NCBI GenBank assembly: GCA_947498775.1
Contig: CANMLL010000001.1
Location: 186,001-250,000 of the forward strand
Direction: 5' to 3'
From: an uncultured Aquimarina sp.
GTDB lineage: Bacteria > Bacteroidota > Bacteroidia > Flavobacteriales > Flavobacteriaceae
Length of the DNA: 64,000 nt
Made by a program: the position numbers and the translations under genes. Within the stretch, counting starts at the first letter, position 1. The number at the start of each line of letters is the position of its first letter. The notes beneath the pieces are model-generated. The model was not told where the DNA came from, did no database searches, and saw nothing but the letters and a program-made list of their open reading frames with translations. Below are positions 46,987 through 57,563 of the stretch, in pieces.

Positions 46987-49449
46987 ATGTATGTAGTAAA
47001 AAGAGATGGGCGTAAAGAACCGATTATGTTCGATAAGATTACCGCAAGGGTAAGAAAATTATGTTATGGGCTTAATTCATTAGTCGATCCTGTAAAGGTG
47101 GCGATGAGGGTGATAGAAGGACTGTATGATGGGGTAACCACTAGTGAATTGGATAATCTGGCTGCAGAAATAGCGGCAACAATGACCATAACACACCCGG
47201 ATTATGCAAAACTTGCAGCTCGCATCTCTGTCTCTAACTTACATAAAAATACCAAAAAGACCTTTTCTGAGGTAGTTACCGATCTTTATGAATATGTAAA
47301 CCCAAGAACAGGTAAAAAAGCACCATTAATTGCTGATGATGTATATAAAGTGATTGAAGCTAACAAAGAAAAGTTAGATTCTACAATCATTTACAATCGT
47401 GATTTTGGTTATGATTATTTTGGTTTTAAAACACTAGAGCGTTCATACTTACTTAAGATCAATGGTAAGATTGCAGAGCGCCCACAACATATGTTGATGA
47501 GGGTTTCTATAGGGATTCATCCTAACGATTTGGATGCCGCCATAGAAACGTATGAGTTGATGTCTAAAAAATATTTTACGCACGCTACACCAACATTATT
47601 TAATTCGGGTACACCAAAACCACAAATGTCTTCTTGTTTCTTATTAACCATGCAAGATGATAGTATTGATGGTATATACGATACGTTAAAGCAAACCGCC
47701 AAAATCTCTCAATCTGCCGGAGGGATAGGATTGTCTATTCATAATGTACGGGCTACAGGATCTTACATTGCAGGAACTAATGGAACCTCTAATGGAATTG
47801 TGCCAATGCTTAGAGTATATAATGATACGGCTCGTTATGTAGATCAGGGAGGAGGAAAACGTAAAGGATCCTTTGCAATTTATGTAGAACCATGGCATGC
47901 AGATATCTTTGATTTTCTGGATCTAAAAAAGAATCATGGTAAAGAAGAAATGCGTGCTCGTGATTTATTCTACGCGATGTGGGTGCCGGATCTATTCATG
48001 AAACGTGTGCAAGAAGATGCCGAGTGGACTTTGATGTGTCCTAACGAATGTCCGGGTCTTTTTGATATACATAGTGATGAGTTCGAAGAGGCGTACTTAC
48101 GTTTCGAAGCCGAAGGAAAAGGACGCAGAACTATAAAAGCACGTGAGCTTTGGGAAAAGATCTTAGAGTCTCAGATCGAAACCGGCACACCCTATATGTT
48201 GTATAAAGACGCGGCAAACCGTAAGTCAAATCAGCAAAATTTAGGAACAATTCGTTCGTCTAACCTGTGTACAGAGATTTTAGAATATACCAGTCCAGAT
48301 GAAGTAGCAGTATGTAACCTGGCTTCTATTGCACTACCAATGTTTGTGAAAAATGGAGCGTTCGATCATAAAGAACTTTTTAAAATCACAAAGCGTGTTA
48401 CCAAGAACTTAAATAGAGTAATCGATCGTAACTATTACCCGGTAAAAGAAGCTGAAAATTCTAATATGCGTCACCGTCCGATTGGATTAGGAGTGCAAGG
48501 ATTGGCAGATGCCTTTATCCAGTTACGTTTACCGTTTACCAGTGATGAGGCTAAGAAATTGAATCAAGAAATTTTTGAAACTTTATATTTTGCAGCGGTT
48601 ACAGCTTCTATGGAAGAAGCCAAAGCAGATGGGCCGTATAAGACGTATAAAGGGTCTCCTATTTCTAAAGGAGAGTTCCAATACAACTTATGGGGAATCA
48701 AAGACGAAGAATTAAGCGGTCGTTGGGATTGGGCAAAGCTGCGTAAGCAAGTGCTTAAGAACGGAGTGCGTAACTCATTATTAGTTGCACCAATGCCTAC
48801 AGCATCTACATCTCAGATCTTAGGAAATAACGAAGCGTTTGAGCCCTACACAAGTAATATCTACACCAGACGTGTATTATCAGGAGAGTTTATTGTAGTA
48901 AATAAACACCTTCTTGAAGACCTTGTGAAGCTTGGATTATGGAACGATGAGCTTAAAGACGCGATCATGCGTGCAAACGGATCAATCCAAAATATAGATA
49001 TTATCCCTCAGGATCTTAAAGAGTTATACAAAACGGTTTGGGAAATGAGTATGAAAGATATCATAGATATGTCTCGCCACCGAGGATATTTTATCGATCA
49101 GTCTCAATCCTTAAACTTGTTCTTAGAAGGTGCTACGATGGCCAAATTAACATCGATGCATTTTTATGCATGGAAGAGTGGACTCAAAACCGGAATGTAT
49201 TATTTAAGAACAAAATCTGCGGTTGATGCCATTAAGTTTACGCTTAAAAAAGAAACCAAAGAAGAGCCAAAGCCAGAAAAAGTTGCGGTAGCTGCAGCAC
49301 AAGTGATGGAAGCACAAGCAACCAAGGCAGAACCAAAACAAGAGGCAGTTTCTCCAGAAGGAACGGCACTTACTCCAGAAGAACTTCGTGCAATCATTGC
49401 ACAATCTAAAGAAGGCGAAGGAGACGATTGTTTAATGTGTGGGTCTTAG
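46987..49449 (+). CDS. nrdA: Ribonucleoside-diphosphate reductase subunit alpha (class Ia)
   Basis: This 820-aa protein has an N-terminal ATP-cone ([20 protein letters not shown]), giving allosteric activity control by ATP/dATP. The catalytic core has SSCFLL for one redox Cys, SSNLCTEI with the catalytic Cys, and the C-terminal tail ends CLMCGS, the shuttle CxxC. A Lys/Glu/Ala-rich linker (about 745-800) precedes the tail. It reduces NDPs to dNDPs with NrdB. The hairpin terminator follows 20 bp after the stop. Confidence 0.96.
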   Translation: MYVVKRDGRKEPIMFDKITARVRKLCYGLNSLVDPVKVAMRVIEGLYDGVTTSELDNLAAEIAATMTITHPDYAKLAARISVSNLHKNTKKTFSEVVTDLYEYVNPRTGKKAPLIADDVYKVIEANKEKLDSTIIYNRDFGYDYFGFKTLERSYLLKINGKIAERPQHMLMRVSIGIHPNDLDAAIETYELMSKKYFTHATPTLFNSGTPKPQMSSCFLLTMQDDSIDGIYDTLKQTAKISQSAGGIGLSIHNVRATGSYIAGTNGTSNGIVPMLRVYNDTARYVDQGGGKRKGSFAIYVEPWHADIFDFLDLKKNHGKEEMRARDLFYAMWVPDLFMKRVQEDAEWTLMCPNECPGLFDIHSDEFEEAYLRFEAEGKGRRTIKARELWEKILESQIETGTPYMLYKDAANRKSNQQNLGTIRSSNLCTEILEYTSPDEVAVCNLASIALPMFVKNGAFDHKELFKITKRVTKNLNRVIDRNYYPVKEAENSNMRHRPIGLGVQGLADAFIQLRLPFTSDEAKKLNQEIFETLYFAAVTASMEEAKADGPYKTYKGSPISKGEFQYNLWGIKDEELSGRWDWAKLRKQVLKNGVRNSLLVAPMPTASTSQILGNNEAFEPYTSNIYTRRVLSGEFIVVNKHLLEDLVKLGLWNDELKDAIMRANGSIQNIDIIPQDLKELYKTVWEMSMKDIIDMSRHRGYFIDQSQSLNLFLEGATMAKLTSMHFYAWKSGLKTGMYYLRTKSAVDAIKFTLKKETKEEPKPEKVAVAAAQVMEAQATKAEPKQEAVSPEGTALTPEELRAIIAQSKEGEGDDCLMCGS

Positions 49450-49468
49450 ACCTAGATTTATATAGGGT

Positions 49469-49502
49469 AAAAGGGAGGTATTCGAAAGATGCTTCCCTTT
49501 TT
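49469..49502 (+). terminator. Rho-independent terminator after nrdA
   Basis: AAAAGGGA at 49469-49476 pairs with TCCCTTTT at 49494-49501, with partial inner pairing, and the stem is followed by T. It lies 20 bp after the nrdA stop. Confidence 0.7.
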
Positions 49503-49626
49503 AGTATATTAGATTTTTGTCAAAAAATGCTAAGTATATAAAAACTAAAATGCTAAAAGTTGAATTTTGTTGAGAGTAAATGATTTGTGATGTTTAATGT
49601 TGCATAACATTATATTTATCAACATG

Positions 49627-49659
49627 TTTGTTAATAACTATACTAATTAACTATATTTG
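49627..49659 (+). promoter_or_regulatory. Bacteroidetes promoter for the Fic gene
   Basis: TTTG at 49627-49630 and TATATTTG at 49652-49659 match the -33 and -7 consensus with a 21-bp spacer. Transcription would begin near 49664, about 18 bp before the start codon at 49682. Confidence 0.6.
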
Positions 49660-49681
49660 TTTTTGCTAAGTATTATAACAT

Positions 49682-50839
49682 TTGGAAACTAAAAAATTTA
49701 AACGGTTTGATTTAAAATTACCTCAGCCAAAATTTGGTAGTGAATTGACATCGTTAGTTCTAGAACTTGAATACTTAAGAAGGTTACAATTAGAAGGAAC
49801 TACTAATCCTTACGTCTTTTTTCAGCTAAAAAAGCTTTTTCACACCTTAGAAAGTATTGGTTCTGCTCGTATTGAAGGTAATAATACTACGATATCTCAA
49901 TTTATTGAAACTCAATTGGAAGATAGACCATTTGTTAATGAAAAGGTTGAAGAAATAAGGAATATCGAAAGGGCGATGCGTTGGGTTGACGAAATAGTTA
50001 ATGAACAAGAAATAAATAGAGGGTTTATAAGTGAATTGCATAAAATAATTGTTAGCAATTTGACCCCACCTCCTGATGGAGAAGGGGACTACAATCCTGG
50101 AAATTATAGGAAACATCAAGTAGAGATTAACGGAACTGATCACAAACCTCCACCGGGTTATCTAGTTGAAGAATTAATGAATGAACTTCTTGAATTTATT
50201 AATAGAGATGTACCTGCACAATATGATTTATTGAAAATAGCAACTGCTCATCATAGATTTATGTGGATTCATCCTTTTGGGAATGGTAACGGAAGAACTG
50301 GTCGTTTGTTTACATATGCTATGCTTGTTAAAACAGGATTTCAAGTAAATATTGGGCAAATATTAAATCCTACAGCAGTATTTTGTATTGATAGAGAGAA
50401 GTATTATGAACTATTATCAAAAGCTGATACAGGAAATGATTCTGATATTGAGAATTGGTCGACTTATGTTTTGAGTGGTTTGAAAAATGAAATAGAAAAA
50501 ATAGAAAAACTAACTGATGAACAGTTTGTTTTAAATAACTTATTATTACCATCGTTAAGTTATTCATTGAAAATGAAATATATAGATGAAGAAGAATTTT
50601 CTATATTAAAAACAGCAGCACAAAAGAAAGTAATTCAAGCAGGAGATTTGAAATCAATACTTAAAGGAATACATCAAACAACGATTTCAAGAAAAATAAG
50701 AAGTTTACGAGATAAAAAAATGCTTGAAGCAGAGTCTGAAAATGGAAATAAGTATCATTTAAATTTTGTGAATAATTTTTTGATAAGAGGAATGATAAAT
50801 GCACTTGGGAACGAAGGTTATATTCCCCTTAATGAGTAA
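49682..50839 (+). CDS. Fic family protein (class II) with C-terminal winged helix
   Basis: This 385-aa protein starts at TTG 49682. The Fic motif HPFGNGNGRTGR begins at H197; it holds the catalytic His and the ATP phosphate-binding loop for transferring AMP to a target hydroxyl. The N-terminal inhibitory helix is present as SARIEGN (S61 to N67), so the protein is of the self-inhibited type in which Glu65 blocks ATP. A C-terminal wHTH-like stretch (about 315-365, QAGDLKSILKGIHQTTISRKIRSL) suggests DNA binding. It lies between nrdA and dgt on its own promoter and could be a phage-defence or regulatory gene. No antitoxin gene is visible. Confidence 0.9.
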   Translation: METKKFKRFDLKLPQPKFGSELTSLVLELEYLRRLQLEGTTNPYVFFQLKKLFHTLESIGSARIEGNNTTISQFIETQLEDRPFVNEKVEEIRNIERAMRWVDEIVNEQEINRGFISELHKIIVSNLTPPPDGEGDYNPGNYRKHQVEINGTDHKPPPGYLVEELMNELLEFINRDVPAQYDLLKIATAHHRFMWIHPFGNGNGRTGRLFTYAMLVKTGFQVNIGQILNPTAVFCIDREKYYELLSKADTGNDSDIENWSTYVLSGLKNEIEKIEKLTDEQFVLNNLLLPSLSYSLKMKYIDEEEFSILKTAAQKKVIQAGDLKSILKGIHQTTISRKIRSLRDKKMLEAESENGNKYHLNFVNNFLIRGMINALGNEGYIPLNE

Positions 50840-50864
50840 ATAAGCGCTTATTTTTATAATAAAT

Positions 50865-52211
50865 ATGATGAACTGGGAACAACTCCTGTCTCTAAAACGA
50901 CAAGGAGATACAAATAAAAGGTTACGCAAAGAACAAGACGAAACTCGATTAGGTTTTGAGGTTGATTATGATCGAATTATCTTTTCTTCGGCCTTTAGAA
51001 GTTTGCAGGATAAGACACAAGTAATACCACTATCCAAAACCAGTTTTGTGCATACCCGGTTAACTCATAGTCTAGAAGTTTCGGTAGTGGGACGTTCTTT
51101 GGGGAGAGCAGTAGGAAAGAAGATTTTAGAAAAACATCCGCATCTTTCAACAATTCATGGATATCGATTTAACGATTTTGGCGCCATAGTTGCCGCAGCA
51201 GCTTTGGCACATGATATTGGTAATCCACCTTTTGGACACTCTGGAGAAAAAGCGATAGGAGAGTATTTTAAAACAGGAAGCGGTATCAGGTACAAAGATC
51301 AATTAACCCCAAAACAATACCGGGACCTTATTGATTTTGAAGGAAATGCCAATGGTTTCAAAATTCTTACCGAATCACGAGAGGGGATAGAAGGAGGACT
51401 GCGACTTTCGTATGCTACCTTGGGTGCTTTTATGAAATACCCAAAAGAATCTTTGCCAAAGAAACCAACAAAACATATTGCTCATAAAAAATATGGGTAT
51501 TTTCAGAATGAACGCTCATCTTTTCACGATGTAGCAGAAGAGGTTGGATTATTGCAACAGACAATAGCCGGCGAAACAACATACAGTCGACATCCGCTAA
51601 CTTTTCTGGTCGAAGCAGCAGACGATATTTGCTACACGATCATCGATTTTGAAGATGGTATCAATTTGGGATTGATCGATGAAGAGTATGCTCTGGAATA
51701 TTTGATCAAGCTGGTTAAAGATACCATTAATACTTCAAAATATAACCAATTAGCCACTACAGCCGATCGACTGAGTTACTTAAGGGCTTTGGCCATTAAT
51801 ACTTTGATACAAGAAGCGGTTAGTATTTTTATAGAAAACGAAGAAAAAATACTATCCGGAGCGTTCGATACAGCTTTGATCGATAAAAGTAAATACGATG
51901 CACAGATCAATGATATTATCAAGATTAGTATTGATAAGATCTATCAGAGCCATGAGGTGACCGAAAAAGAAATCGCCGGATATGAGATTTTGGCCACACT
52001 ATTAGATCGATATTGTATTGCAACCGATAATTATAACCGGGATGAGACTTCAAATTATGATAAACTTATTTTAAGGGCCGAAGGTGATCATTTTGACTAC
52101 AAAAATGAAGAGCTATATACAAGGCTGATAAGCGTGTGCAAGTATGTGGCAAGTCTAACTGATGGTAATGCATTGATGAAATTTCAGAAAATACGAGGGC
52201 TACAGTTATAG
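50865..52211 (+). CDS. dgt: Deoxyguanosinetriphosphate triphosphohydrolase (dGTPase)
   Basis: This 448-aa HD-domain protein contains RLTHSLEV (H68) and ALAHDIGNPPFGHSGE (H116-D117), the metal-binding set of dGTPases. It would hydrolyse dGTP to deoxyguanosine and triphosphate, controlling the dNTP pool. Two Met codons stand at the start (ATGATG); I take the first. It runs convergently with dxs, and only 5 bp separate the two stop codons. Confidence 0.93.
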   Translation: MMNWEQLLSLKRQGDTNKRLRKEQDETRLGFEVDYDRIIFSSAFRSLQDKTQVIPLSKTSFVHTRLTHSLEVSVVGRSLGRAVGKKILEKHPHLSTIHGYRFNDFGAIVAAAALAHDIGNPPFGHSGEKAIGEYFKTGSGIRYKDQLTPKQYRDLIDFEGNANGFKILTESREGIEGGLRLSYATLGAFMKYPKESLPKKPTKHIAHKKYGYFQNERSSFHDVAEEVGLLQQTIAGETTYSRHPLTFLVEAADDICYTIIDFEDGINLGLIDEEYALEYLIKLVKDTINTSKYNQLATTADRLSYLRALAINTLIQEAVSIFIENEEKILSGAFDTALIDKSKYDAQINDIIKISIDKIYQSHEVTEKEIAGYEILATLLDRYCIATDNYNRDETSNYDKLILRAEGDHFDYKNEELYTRLISVCKYVASLTDGNALMKFQKIRGLQL

Positions 52212-52216
52212 GGAAC

Positions 52217-53989
52217 TTATAAAAATTGCTGAATAGCTTTTCGAATCCCTTCAGAAGAAATGCCACAAATATCATGAAGTTCATCAACAGTACCATGATG
52301 AATAAAATGATCTGGAACTCCCAGGGTTATAATTTTATTTTTGAAGTGATGCTGATTAGCAAAATCAATTATTGAACTTCCAAAACCACCTTTGATCACT
52401 CCATCTTCAACAGTAACAATGGTTGAATATTTTTTCAATATTCCGGTTAACATTGCTTGATCAAGAGGCTTGATAAAACCAAAATGATAATGTCCAATTT
52501 TTGTTTCCGAAGCTATAGAAGCTAAAGCCAAAACAACATTATACGCAATCGTACCTGTCGAAATGATGGCAACCTCATCGCCTTCTTTAAATTTTTTTCC
52601 TTTTCCGATTTCAATAGGTTTAAAAGGAACTTTCCAGTTTTTTATATGCCCTCGTCCTCGTGGATATCGTATAGCTATTGGATGATCTAATCCAAGAGAA
52701 GCGGTATACAAAAGATTACGCAGTTCAATCTCATCGCAAGGCGCAGCAACGATCATGTTAGGGATACAAGTAAGATACGCAATATCAAATACGCCATGGT
52801 GCGTAGCGCCATCGGCACCTACGATTCCTGCGCGATCAATACTAAAGATGACCGGAAGATTCTGCAAGGCAACATCATGAATTACCTGATCATAGGCACG
52901 TTGCAAAAAAGTAGAATAAATGGTGCAAAAAGGAACCAATCCTTGTGTTGCCATTCCTGCAGCAAGGGTAACAGCATGTTGCTCTGCAATACCTACGTCA
53001 AAAGCACGATCTGGCATCTCCTGCATCATATATTTTAAAGAACTCCCTGTGGGCATTGCAGGAGTAATGCCAACGATCTTTTTATTAGCTCTGGCAAGTT
53101 CTAGAATGGTATGCCCAAATACATCTTGAAATTTTGGAGGTAAACCATTACTGTCTTTAGGAAGTAAATCTCCGGTAGTAGCATCAAATTTACCGGGAGC
53201 ATGGTATTTTACCTGGTTTTCTTCGGCTTGTTTCAGTCCTTTTCCTTTGGTTGTAATTATATGTAGAAGCTTTGGACCTTTAGTGTTTTTTAATTTATCT
53301 AAGGTGCTTAATAGAGAAGGTAAATCATGACCGTCAATAGGACCAAAATAATCAAAATTTAATGCTTCGATGATGTTGTTGGTCCTTGGTTTAACACCTA
53401 CTTTGGCTTTCGTAAGATATTCTTTAAGAGCACCTACACTGGGATCAATTCCGATGGCATTGTCATTCAGGATCACCAATATATTTGTATCGGTAACTCC
53501 GGCGTGATTTAATCCTTCAAAAGCCATCCCGCTGGCGATAGAGGCATCGCCAATTACTGCAATATGCTGTTTTTGTGTTTCTTCTTTTAGTTTTGAAGCC
53601 AGTGCCATACCCAAAGTCGCCGAAATAGAAGTTGACGAATGTCCTACTCCAAAGGTGTCGTATTCACTTTCGCTTCTTTTTGGAAAACCGCTTATTCCAT
53701 TCAATTGCCGATTGGTATGAAAAATATTTTTTCGTCCGGTAAGGATTTTATGAGGATACGCCTGATGCCCAACATCCCAAACCAAAAGATCATTTGGTGT
53801 ATCAAAGATATAGTGCAGGGCTATGGTAAGTTCTATAACACCCAAACTTGCTCCTAGATGTCCTTCTTTGGTTGCCACAATATTGATCACAAAATCCCGT
53901 AACTCTTTGGCTAGTTGTGGTAACTGATTTGTGGAGAGTTTTTTAAGATCTGAAGGGTACTGGATATTTGAAAGTAATGATTTTGGCAT
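52217..53989 (-). CDS. dxs: 1-deoxy-D-xylulose-5-phosphate synthase
   Basis: This 590-aa TPP enzyme makes DXP from pyruvate and glyceraldehyde 3-phosphate, the first step of the MEP isoprenoid pathway. The GDxx(N)ND cofactor region is visible as AVIGDASIASGMAFEGLNHAG with ILNDNAIGIDPSVG. DVGHQAYPHKILTGR and the transketolase-type VGIAEQHAVTLAAGMA (catalytic Glu) are present, as is SIDRAGIVGADGATHHG. Length fits flavobacterial Dxs, slightly shorter than E. coli. A TATTTTTG box (53994-54001, reverse strand) ends 4 bp before the ATG. Confidence 0.96.
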   Translation of the reverse strand: MPKSLLSNIQYPSDLKKLSTNQLPQLAKELRDFVINIVATKEGHLGASLGVIELTIALHYIFDTPNDLLVWDVGHQAYPHKILTGRKNIFHTNRQLNGISGFPKRSESEYDTFGVGHSSTSISATLGMALASKLKEETQKQHIAVIGDASIASGMAFEGLNHAGVTDTNILVILNDNAIGIDPSVGALKEYLTKAKVGVKPRTNNIIEALNFDYFGPIDGHDLPSLLSTLDKLKNTKGPKLLHIITTKGKGLKQAEENQVKYHAPGKFDATTGDLLPKDSNGLPPKFQDVFGHTILELARANKKIVGITPAMPTGSSLKYMMQEMPDRAFDVGIAEQHAVTLAAGMATQGLVPFCTIYSTFLQRAYDQVIHDVALQNLPVIFSIDRAGIVGADGATHHGVFDIAYLTCIPNMIVAAPCDEIELRNLLYTASLGLDHPIAIRYPRGRGHIKNWKVPFKPIEIGKGKKFKEGDEVAIISTGTIAYNVVLALASIASETKIGHYHFGFIKPLDQAMLTGILKKYSTIVTVEDGVIKGGFGSSIIDFANQHHFKNKIITLGVPDHFIHHGTVDELHDICGISSEGIRKAIQQFL

Positions 53990-53993
53990 ACTA

Positions 53994-54001
53994 CAAAAAT
54001 A
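53994..54001 (-). promoter_or_regulatory. -7 box TATTTTTG directly before dxs
   Basis: On the reverse strand TATTTTTG fits TAnnTTTG and ends 4 bp before the dxs ATG at 53989. Transcription starting 4-6 bp after the box would give an mRNA with little or no leader. No convincing -33 TTTG is seen at the usual distance. Confidence 0.35.
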
Positions 54002-54085
54002 CTATTTTGAATGAGTTCTTTGTAAACTTTTATTTGATTGAGAAAATGATTGATTTTATTTACTAGCTTTACTTAAAAATTTTCT

Positions 54086-54535
54086 ATGCTAGACCCACTA
54101 GATGATGCTTATTACATGAAAAAAGCACTGCAAGAAGCAGAATTGGCTTATGAAAAAGATGAAGTTCCTGTAGGCGCTGTCATTGTGGTTGCCGATAGAA
54201 TTATTGCCAGAGCGCATAATCTAACAGAGTTGTTAAATGACGTAACCGCGCATGCAGAGATGCAGGCAATTACCGCTGCTTCCAATTTTTTAGGAGGCAA
54301 ATACCTTAACGAATGTACGCTTTATGTAACTTTAGAACCTTGCCAAATGTGTGCGGGGGCATTGTACTGGAGTCAAATAAAGAGAATTGTGTATGGAGCC
54401 GTAGATGAAAGAAGAGGATGTGCCGCAATGGGAACAACGCTTCATCCTAAAACCGAAATGATAGGAGGTATATTAGAAAAGGAGTGCGGTGAGATTATAA
54501 AACGTTTTTTTGTAGAAAAACGGAACCTTAATTAG
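54086..54535 (+). CDS. tadA: tRNA-specific adenosine deaminase TadA
   Basis: This 149-aa deaminase has H56-A-E58 and PCQMC (C86, C89) for zinc binding and proton transfer. The motif EVPVGAVIVV near the N-terminus and VYGAVDERRGCAAMG at 108-122 match TadA rather than guanine deaminase. It edits A34 to inosine in tRNA-Arg. A TTTG-like element and TAGCTTTA stand upstream. It is head-to-head with dxs. Confidence 0.9.
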   Translation: MLDPLDDAYYMKKALQEAELAYEKDEVPVGAVIVVADRIIARAHNLTELLNDVTAHAEMQAITAASNFLGGKYLNECTLYVTLEPCQMCAGALYWSQIKRIVYGAVDERRGCAAMGTTLHPKTEMIGGILEKECGEIIKRFFVEKRNLN

Positions 54536-54548
54536 AAAAGAAATATAA

Positions 54549-54715
54549 GTATTCGTAATATGTCATATGCCACAATCGTCAACCTGAACTCGTTTCAGGT
54601 TCTCATTATAACTAATTGTTTATAAACGAAATGAGATTTCGAAATAAACCTGCCTACCTGAGGTAATGCAGGCAGGTTCGGAATGACGCTAAAAAATTAC
54701 ATATTACGGATATTC
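54549..54715. repeat. Dispersed hairpin-rich repeat, copy B (uninterrupted)
   Basis: This 167-bp copy is inverted relative to the copy at 44.9 kb. The ends are GTATTCGTAATATG (54549-54562) and CATATTACGGATATTC (54700-54715), which are imperfect terminal inverted repeats. Inside are three successive hairpins: AACCTGAA/TTCAGGTT, CGAAAT/ATTTCG and AACCTGCCT/AGGCAGGTT. It shows the empty site (TGCATTACC once) for the MITE in copy A. No gene is encoded; the 180 bp between it and 54895 also show none. Confidence 0.75.
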
Positions 54716-54894
54716 AAAAAAAGAAATAAGAAAAAAGACAATAGAGAACGTTATCTATACAATCTTAATATTTTGTTTAAGAGGATTAAACCAGGATAGA
54801 TAAAGTAGCTGTAGTCTATGTTCTTTGGTCTTTTCTCTTAAAGAAATATAGGATAAAGAGATACTTTTAATCTAATCATTAAATTCTTTCTTTG

Positions 54895-56814
54895 ATGAAG
54901 AATACAATTGCAGAACGGATACAGGATTTTTTAAAGCAATTTCCTCCTTTTGATAGCCTTAAAAAAGAGGAATTGTTATCTGTTTCTGGTCAAATAAGAG
55001 TTTTGTATGTTGAAAAGGATAATTATATCTTCAAGCAAGACACTCCATGTCATGATGAGTTTTATATTGTAAGAGAAGGAGCAATCGGACTCTATAGAGG
55101 TATTGATAATGAAGAGAATTTAGTCGATGTGTGTGATGCAGGAGATCTATTCGGACTGCGTATTATCATTATAAAAAAGAATTATCGCATGTCTGCCAAA
55201 GCCGATGAGGAATCCATTGTTTATGCCATTCCTGCAAAGGTTTTTGAGCCATTTATCGAAGAAAATAAGGAGGTAAACAGATTTGTTCTGGGAACCTTTG
55301 CCGCGCATGCACGCAATTATTATACAGAAACCGAAAAAGGAAATCGAATCGACAATACGATTTCAATAGAGCTTGCACAAGATCTTTCAGAATTGCGAAG
55401 TATTTCTTATCGTAAAAAACCAGTAACGTGTTCATTAGAGGACTCGGTAAAAGATGTCGCTAAAAAGATAACCAGAAAAAAAGTTGATTATGCAGTGATT
55501 GTAGATCAAAATAAACACCCAATGGGTATCGTCACAGATACCGATATAAGAGCAAAAATTGCTACTGGTTTATTTTCTTCAGAGGCTGTAGTTACCAAAA
55601 TAATGGTGTCTCCTGTATTTACCTATGCTAAAAAACTTACGATAGCCCAGGCACAAATAGCATTGATTAAACATGGGATCAGTCACCTTTGTATTACCAA
55701 AGATGGTACGCGCAGCTCAAAATTAATAGGAATTCTTTCTGAACATGATCTTTTGGTTTCCTTCGGAAAAAACCCTTCGGTATTGATTAAAGAAATCAAA
55801 AGAGTTAAAAAAGTTCAACGACTCAGGTACATTAGGAAACAGGTAGAAAAATTGCTTAAGTCGTATCTAGAACAAGATATCCCTACGGCACATCTACTTC
55901 ATATGATTTCTGAAATCAATGAAGCATTAGTAGTACGTATCGTTGAGTTATCCCTAAAAGAGATGGTGTCTCAGCCTCCGGTAAAGTTTAGTTTCCTGGT
56001 ATTAGGAAGCCAGGGACGGAGAGAACAATTACTGCTTACCGATCAAGATAATGCGATTGTTTTTGAAGATGTTGCCCAAGAAGATTATGACGAGACAAAG
56101 AGTTATTTTCTAGAATTAGCAAGCAAGATTACCAAAAGACTGCATACAATTGGATATGCATATTGCCCAGCCGAAATGATGGCTAGCAATGCCAGATGGT
56201 GCATATCATTATCGCAATGGGAAGCCCAGTTTAAGAGTTGGATGACTACTCCCACAGAAGAAGGAACTTTACTATCCTCTATATTTTTTGATTTTCAGCA
56301 TGTTTATGGAGATCTGACTTTGATAGACAGGTTATCTGATGTTGTTTTTGAAGGCGTAAACAAAAGCAATCGATTTTTAGGGCTTTTGGGAGTGAGTGCT
56401 ATGCAAAAACCATCACCCTTGGGGTTTTTTAAACAATTTTTGGTAGAGCAAAACGGCGAGCATAAAGATACTTTTGATATAAAAACAAGAGCAATGATGG
56501 TCTTAATTGATGCCGCCAGAATTTTGACACTTTATCATAACTTGAAGGGAGTAAATAATACACTTAGTCGTTATGAAAAACTTGCAGAGTTAGAGCCCAA
56601 AAATAAAGAGGTTTTTGATAGTTGTGCCAAAGCATTTAGAGTGTTGATCAAGTTTAGAACCCGACAAGGGCTATTGCATAAAGACTCTGGTAGATTTATC
56701 AAGTTAACTACATTGAGTAAAAAAGATAAGTTAAGGCTAAAACGATGTTTTAGACCCATACGCGATATACAAGAACTGTTGAGAGTACGTTTTCAGCTTA
56801 AGTCATTAATGTAA
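54895..56814 (+). CDS. Cyclic-nucleotide-binding / CBS / DUF294 nucleotidyltransferase-like protein
   Basis: This is a 639-aa protein from ATG 54895, one codon after an in-frame TTG. Domains in order are a cyclic-nucleotide-binding region (about 10-140, with KQDTPCHDEFYIVREGAIGLY), two CBS units (about 180-305, with DYAVIVDQN and HLCITKDG), a DUF294 nucleotidyltransferase core with the GlnD-like VLGSQGRREQLLLTDQDNA, and a DUF294_C helical part to the end. Family members are thought to act as sensors or uridylyltransferase-like regulators. The exonuclease gene begins immediately at its stop. Confidence 0.85.
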   Translation: MKNTIAERIQDFLKQFPPFDSLKKEELLSVSGQIRVLYVEKDNYIFKQDTPCHDEFYIVREGAIGLYRGIDNEENLVDVCDAGDLFGLRIIIIKKNYRMSAKADEESIVYAIPAKVFEPFIEENKEVNRFVLGTFAAHARNYYTETEKGNRIDNTISIELAQDLSELRSISYRKKPVTCSLEDSVKDVAKKITRKKVDYAVIVDQNKHPMGIVTDTDIRAKIATGLFSSEAVVTKIMVSPVFTYAKKLTIAQAQIALIKHGISHLCITKDGTRSSKLIGILSEHDLLVSFGKNPSVLIKEIKRVKKVQRLRYIRKQVEKLLKSYLEQDIPTAHLLHMISEINEALVVRIVELSLKEMVSQPPVKFSFLVLGSQGRREQLLLTDQDNAIVFEDVAQEDYDETKSYFLELASKITKRLHTIGYAYCPAEMMASNARWCISLSQWEAQFKSWMTTPTEEGTLLSSIFFDFQHVYGDLTLIDRLSDVVFEGVNKSNRFLGLLGVSAMQKPSPLGFFKQFLVEQNGEHKDTFDIKTRAMMVLIDAARILTLYHNLKGVNNTLSRYEKLAELEPKNKEVFDSCAKAFRVLIKFRTRQGLLHKDSGRFIKLTTLSKKDKLRLKRCFRPIRDIQELLRVRFQLKSLM

Positions 56815-57486
56815 ATGCAACTTTGGTCCAAAAAAAATAATAAGAATTATCCCGATTTTTGGAAAGAGTATCTGGCGCTCTTTAACAAGAAGAGATCAAG
56901 GCAATCACAAAATGAATTTCGGTTTGTGGCTTTTGACACAGAAACTACAGGCTTTAATTATGAAGAGGATAGAGTATTATCTATAGGGGCCGTGGCAATC
57001 ACGAATAGTACTATAGATGTATCTGATCAACTAGAGGTGTATCTTACACAAGAAGTTTTTAACGAATACACGGTAGAGATTCATGGGATTCGTAAAAATA
57101 GTGAAGAAGTAAAGATTTCTGAAGAAAGAGCATTGCAATTATTTATTGAGTATATCGGCAACGCCGTTCTGATAGCCCATCATGCCGATTTTGACAGAAA
57201 AATGATCAATAAAGCATTACAACAACAGGGATTAGGAGTGTTAAAGAATAGATTTCTGGATACAGGAGTACTTTTTAAAAATTCGAAACATTTGGTATAT
57301 CGCAATGATCTTATAAAAAGTTATACGTTGGATGAATTGTGTAACGATCTTAAAATTTCTAAAAGTGATCGGCATACCGCTTCTGGGGATGCTTTTATTA
57401 CGGCAATGGCCTTTTTAAAAATAACTTCAAAACTCAAGAGAGATAAAAAGATACAAAGGATTGATGATCTTTTTATTTTGAAATAA
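56815..57486 (+). CDS. DEDDh-family 3'-5' exonuclease
   Basis: This 223-aa protein has the three exonuclease motifs: AFDTETTGF (ExoI, residues about 43-51), AVLIAHHADFDRKMI (ExoII) and SDRHTASGDAFITAMA (ExoIII with His). It starts at the base after the DUF294 stop, so the two are one translational unit. This is a known pairing, and it suggests a shared nucleic-acid signalling or degradation role. The target is not known. Confidence 0.88.
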   Translation: MQLWSKKNNKNYPDFWKEYLALFNKKRSRQSQNEFRFVAFDTETTGFNYEEDRVLSIGAVAITNSTIDVSDQLEVYLTQEVFNEYTVEIHGIRKNSEEVKISEERALQLFIEYIGNAVLIAHHADFDRKMINKALQQQGLGVLKNRFLDTGVLFKNSKHLVYRNDLIKSYTLDELCNDLKISKSDRHTASGDAFITAMAFLKITSKLKRDKKIQRIDDLFILK

Positions 57487-57563
57487 ATCATTTGCAACTG
57501 TTTTTGATAGGGTACGTCTTTTAGAAACAAGATTATTACTGTTCTAGGAGGCAAAGAATTACA

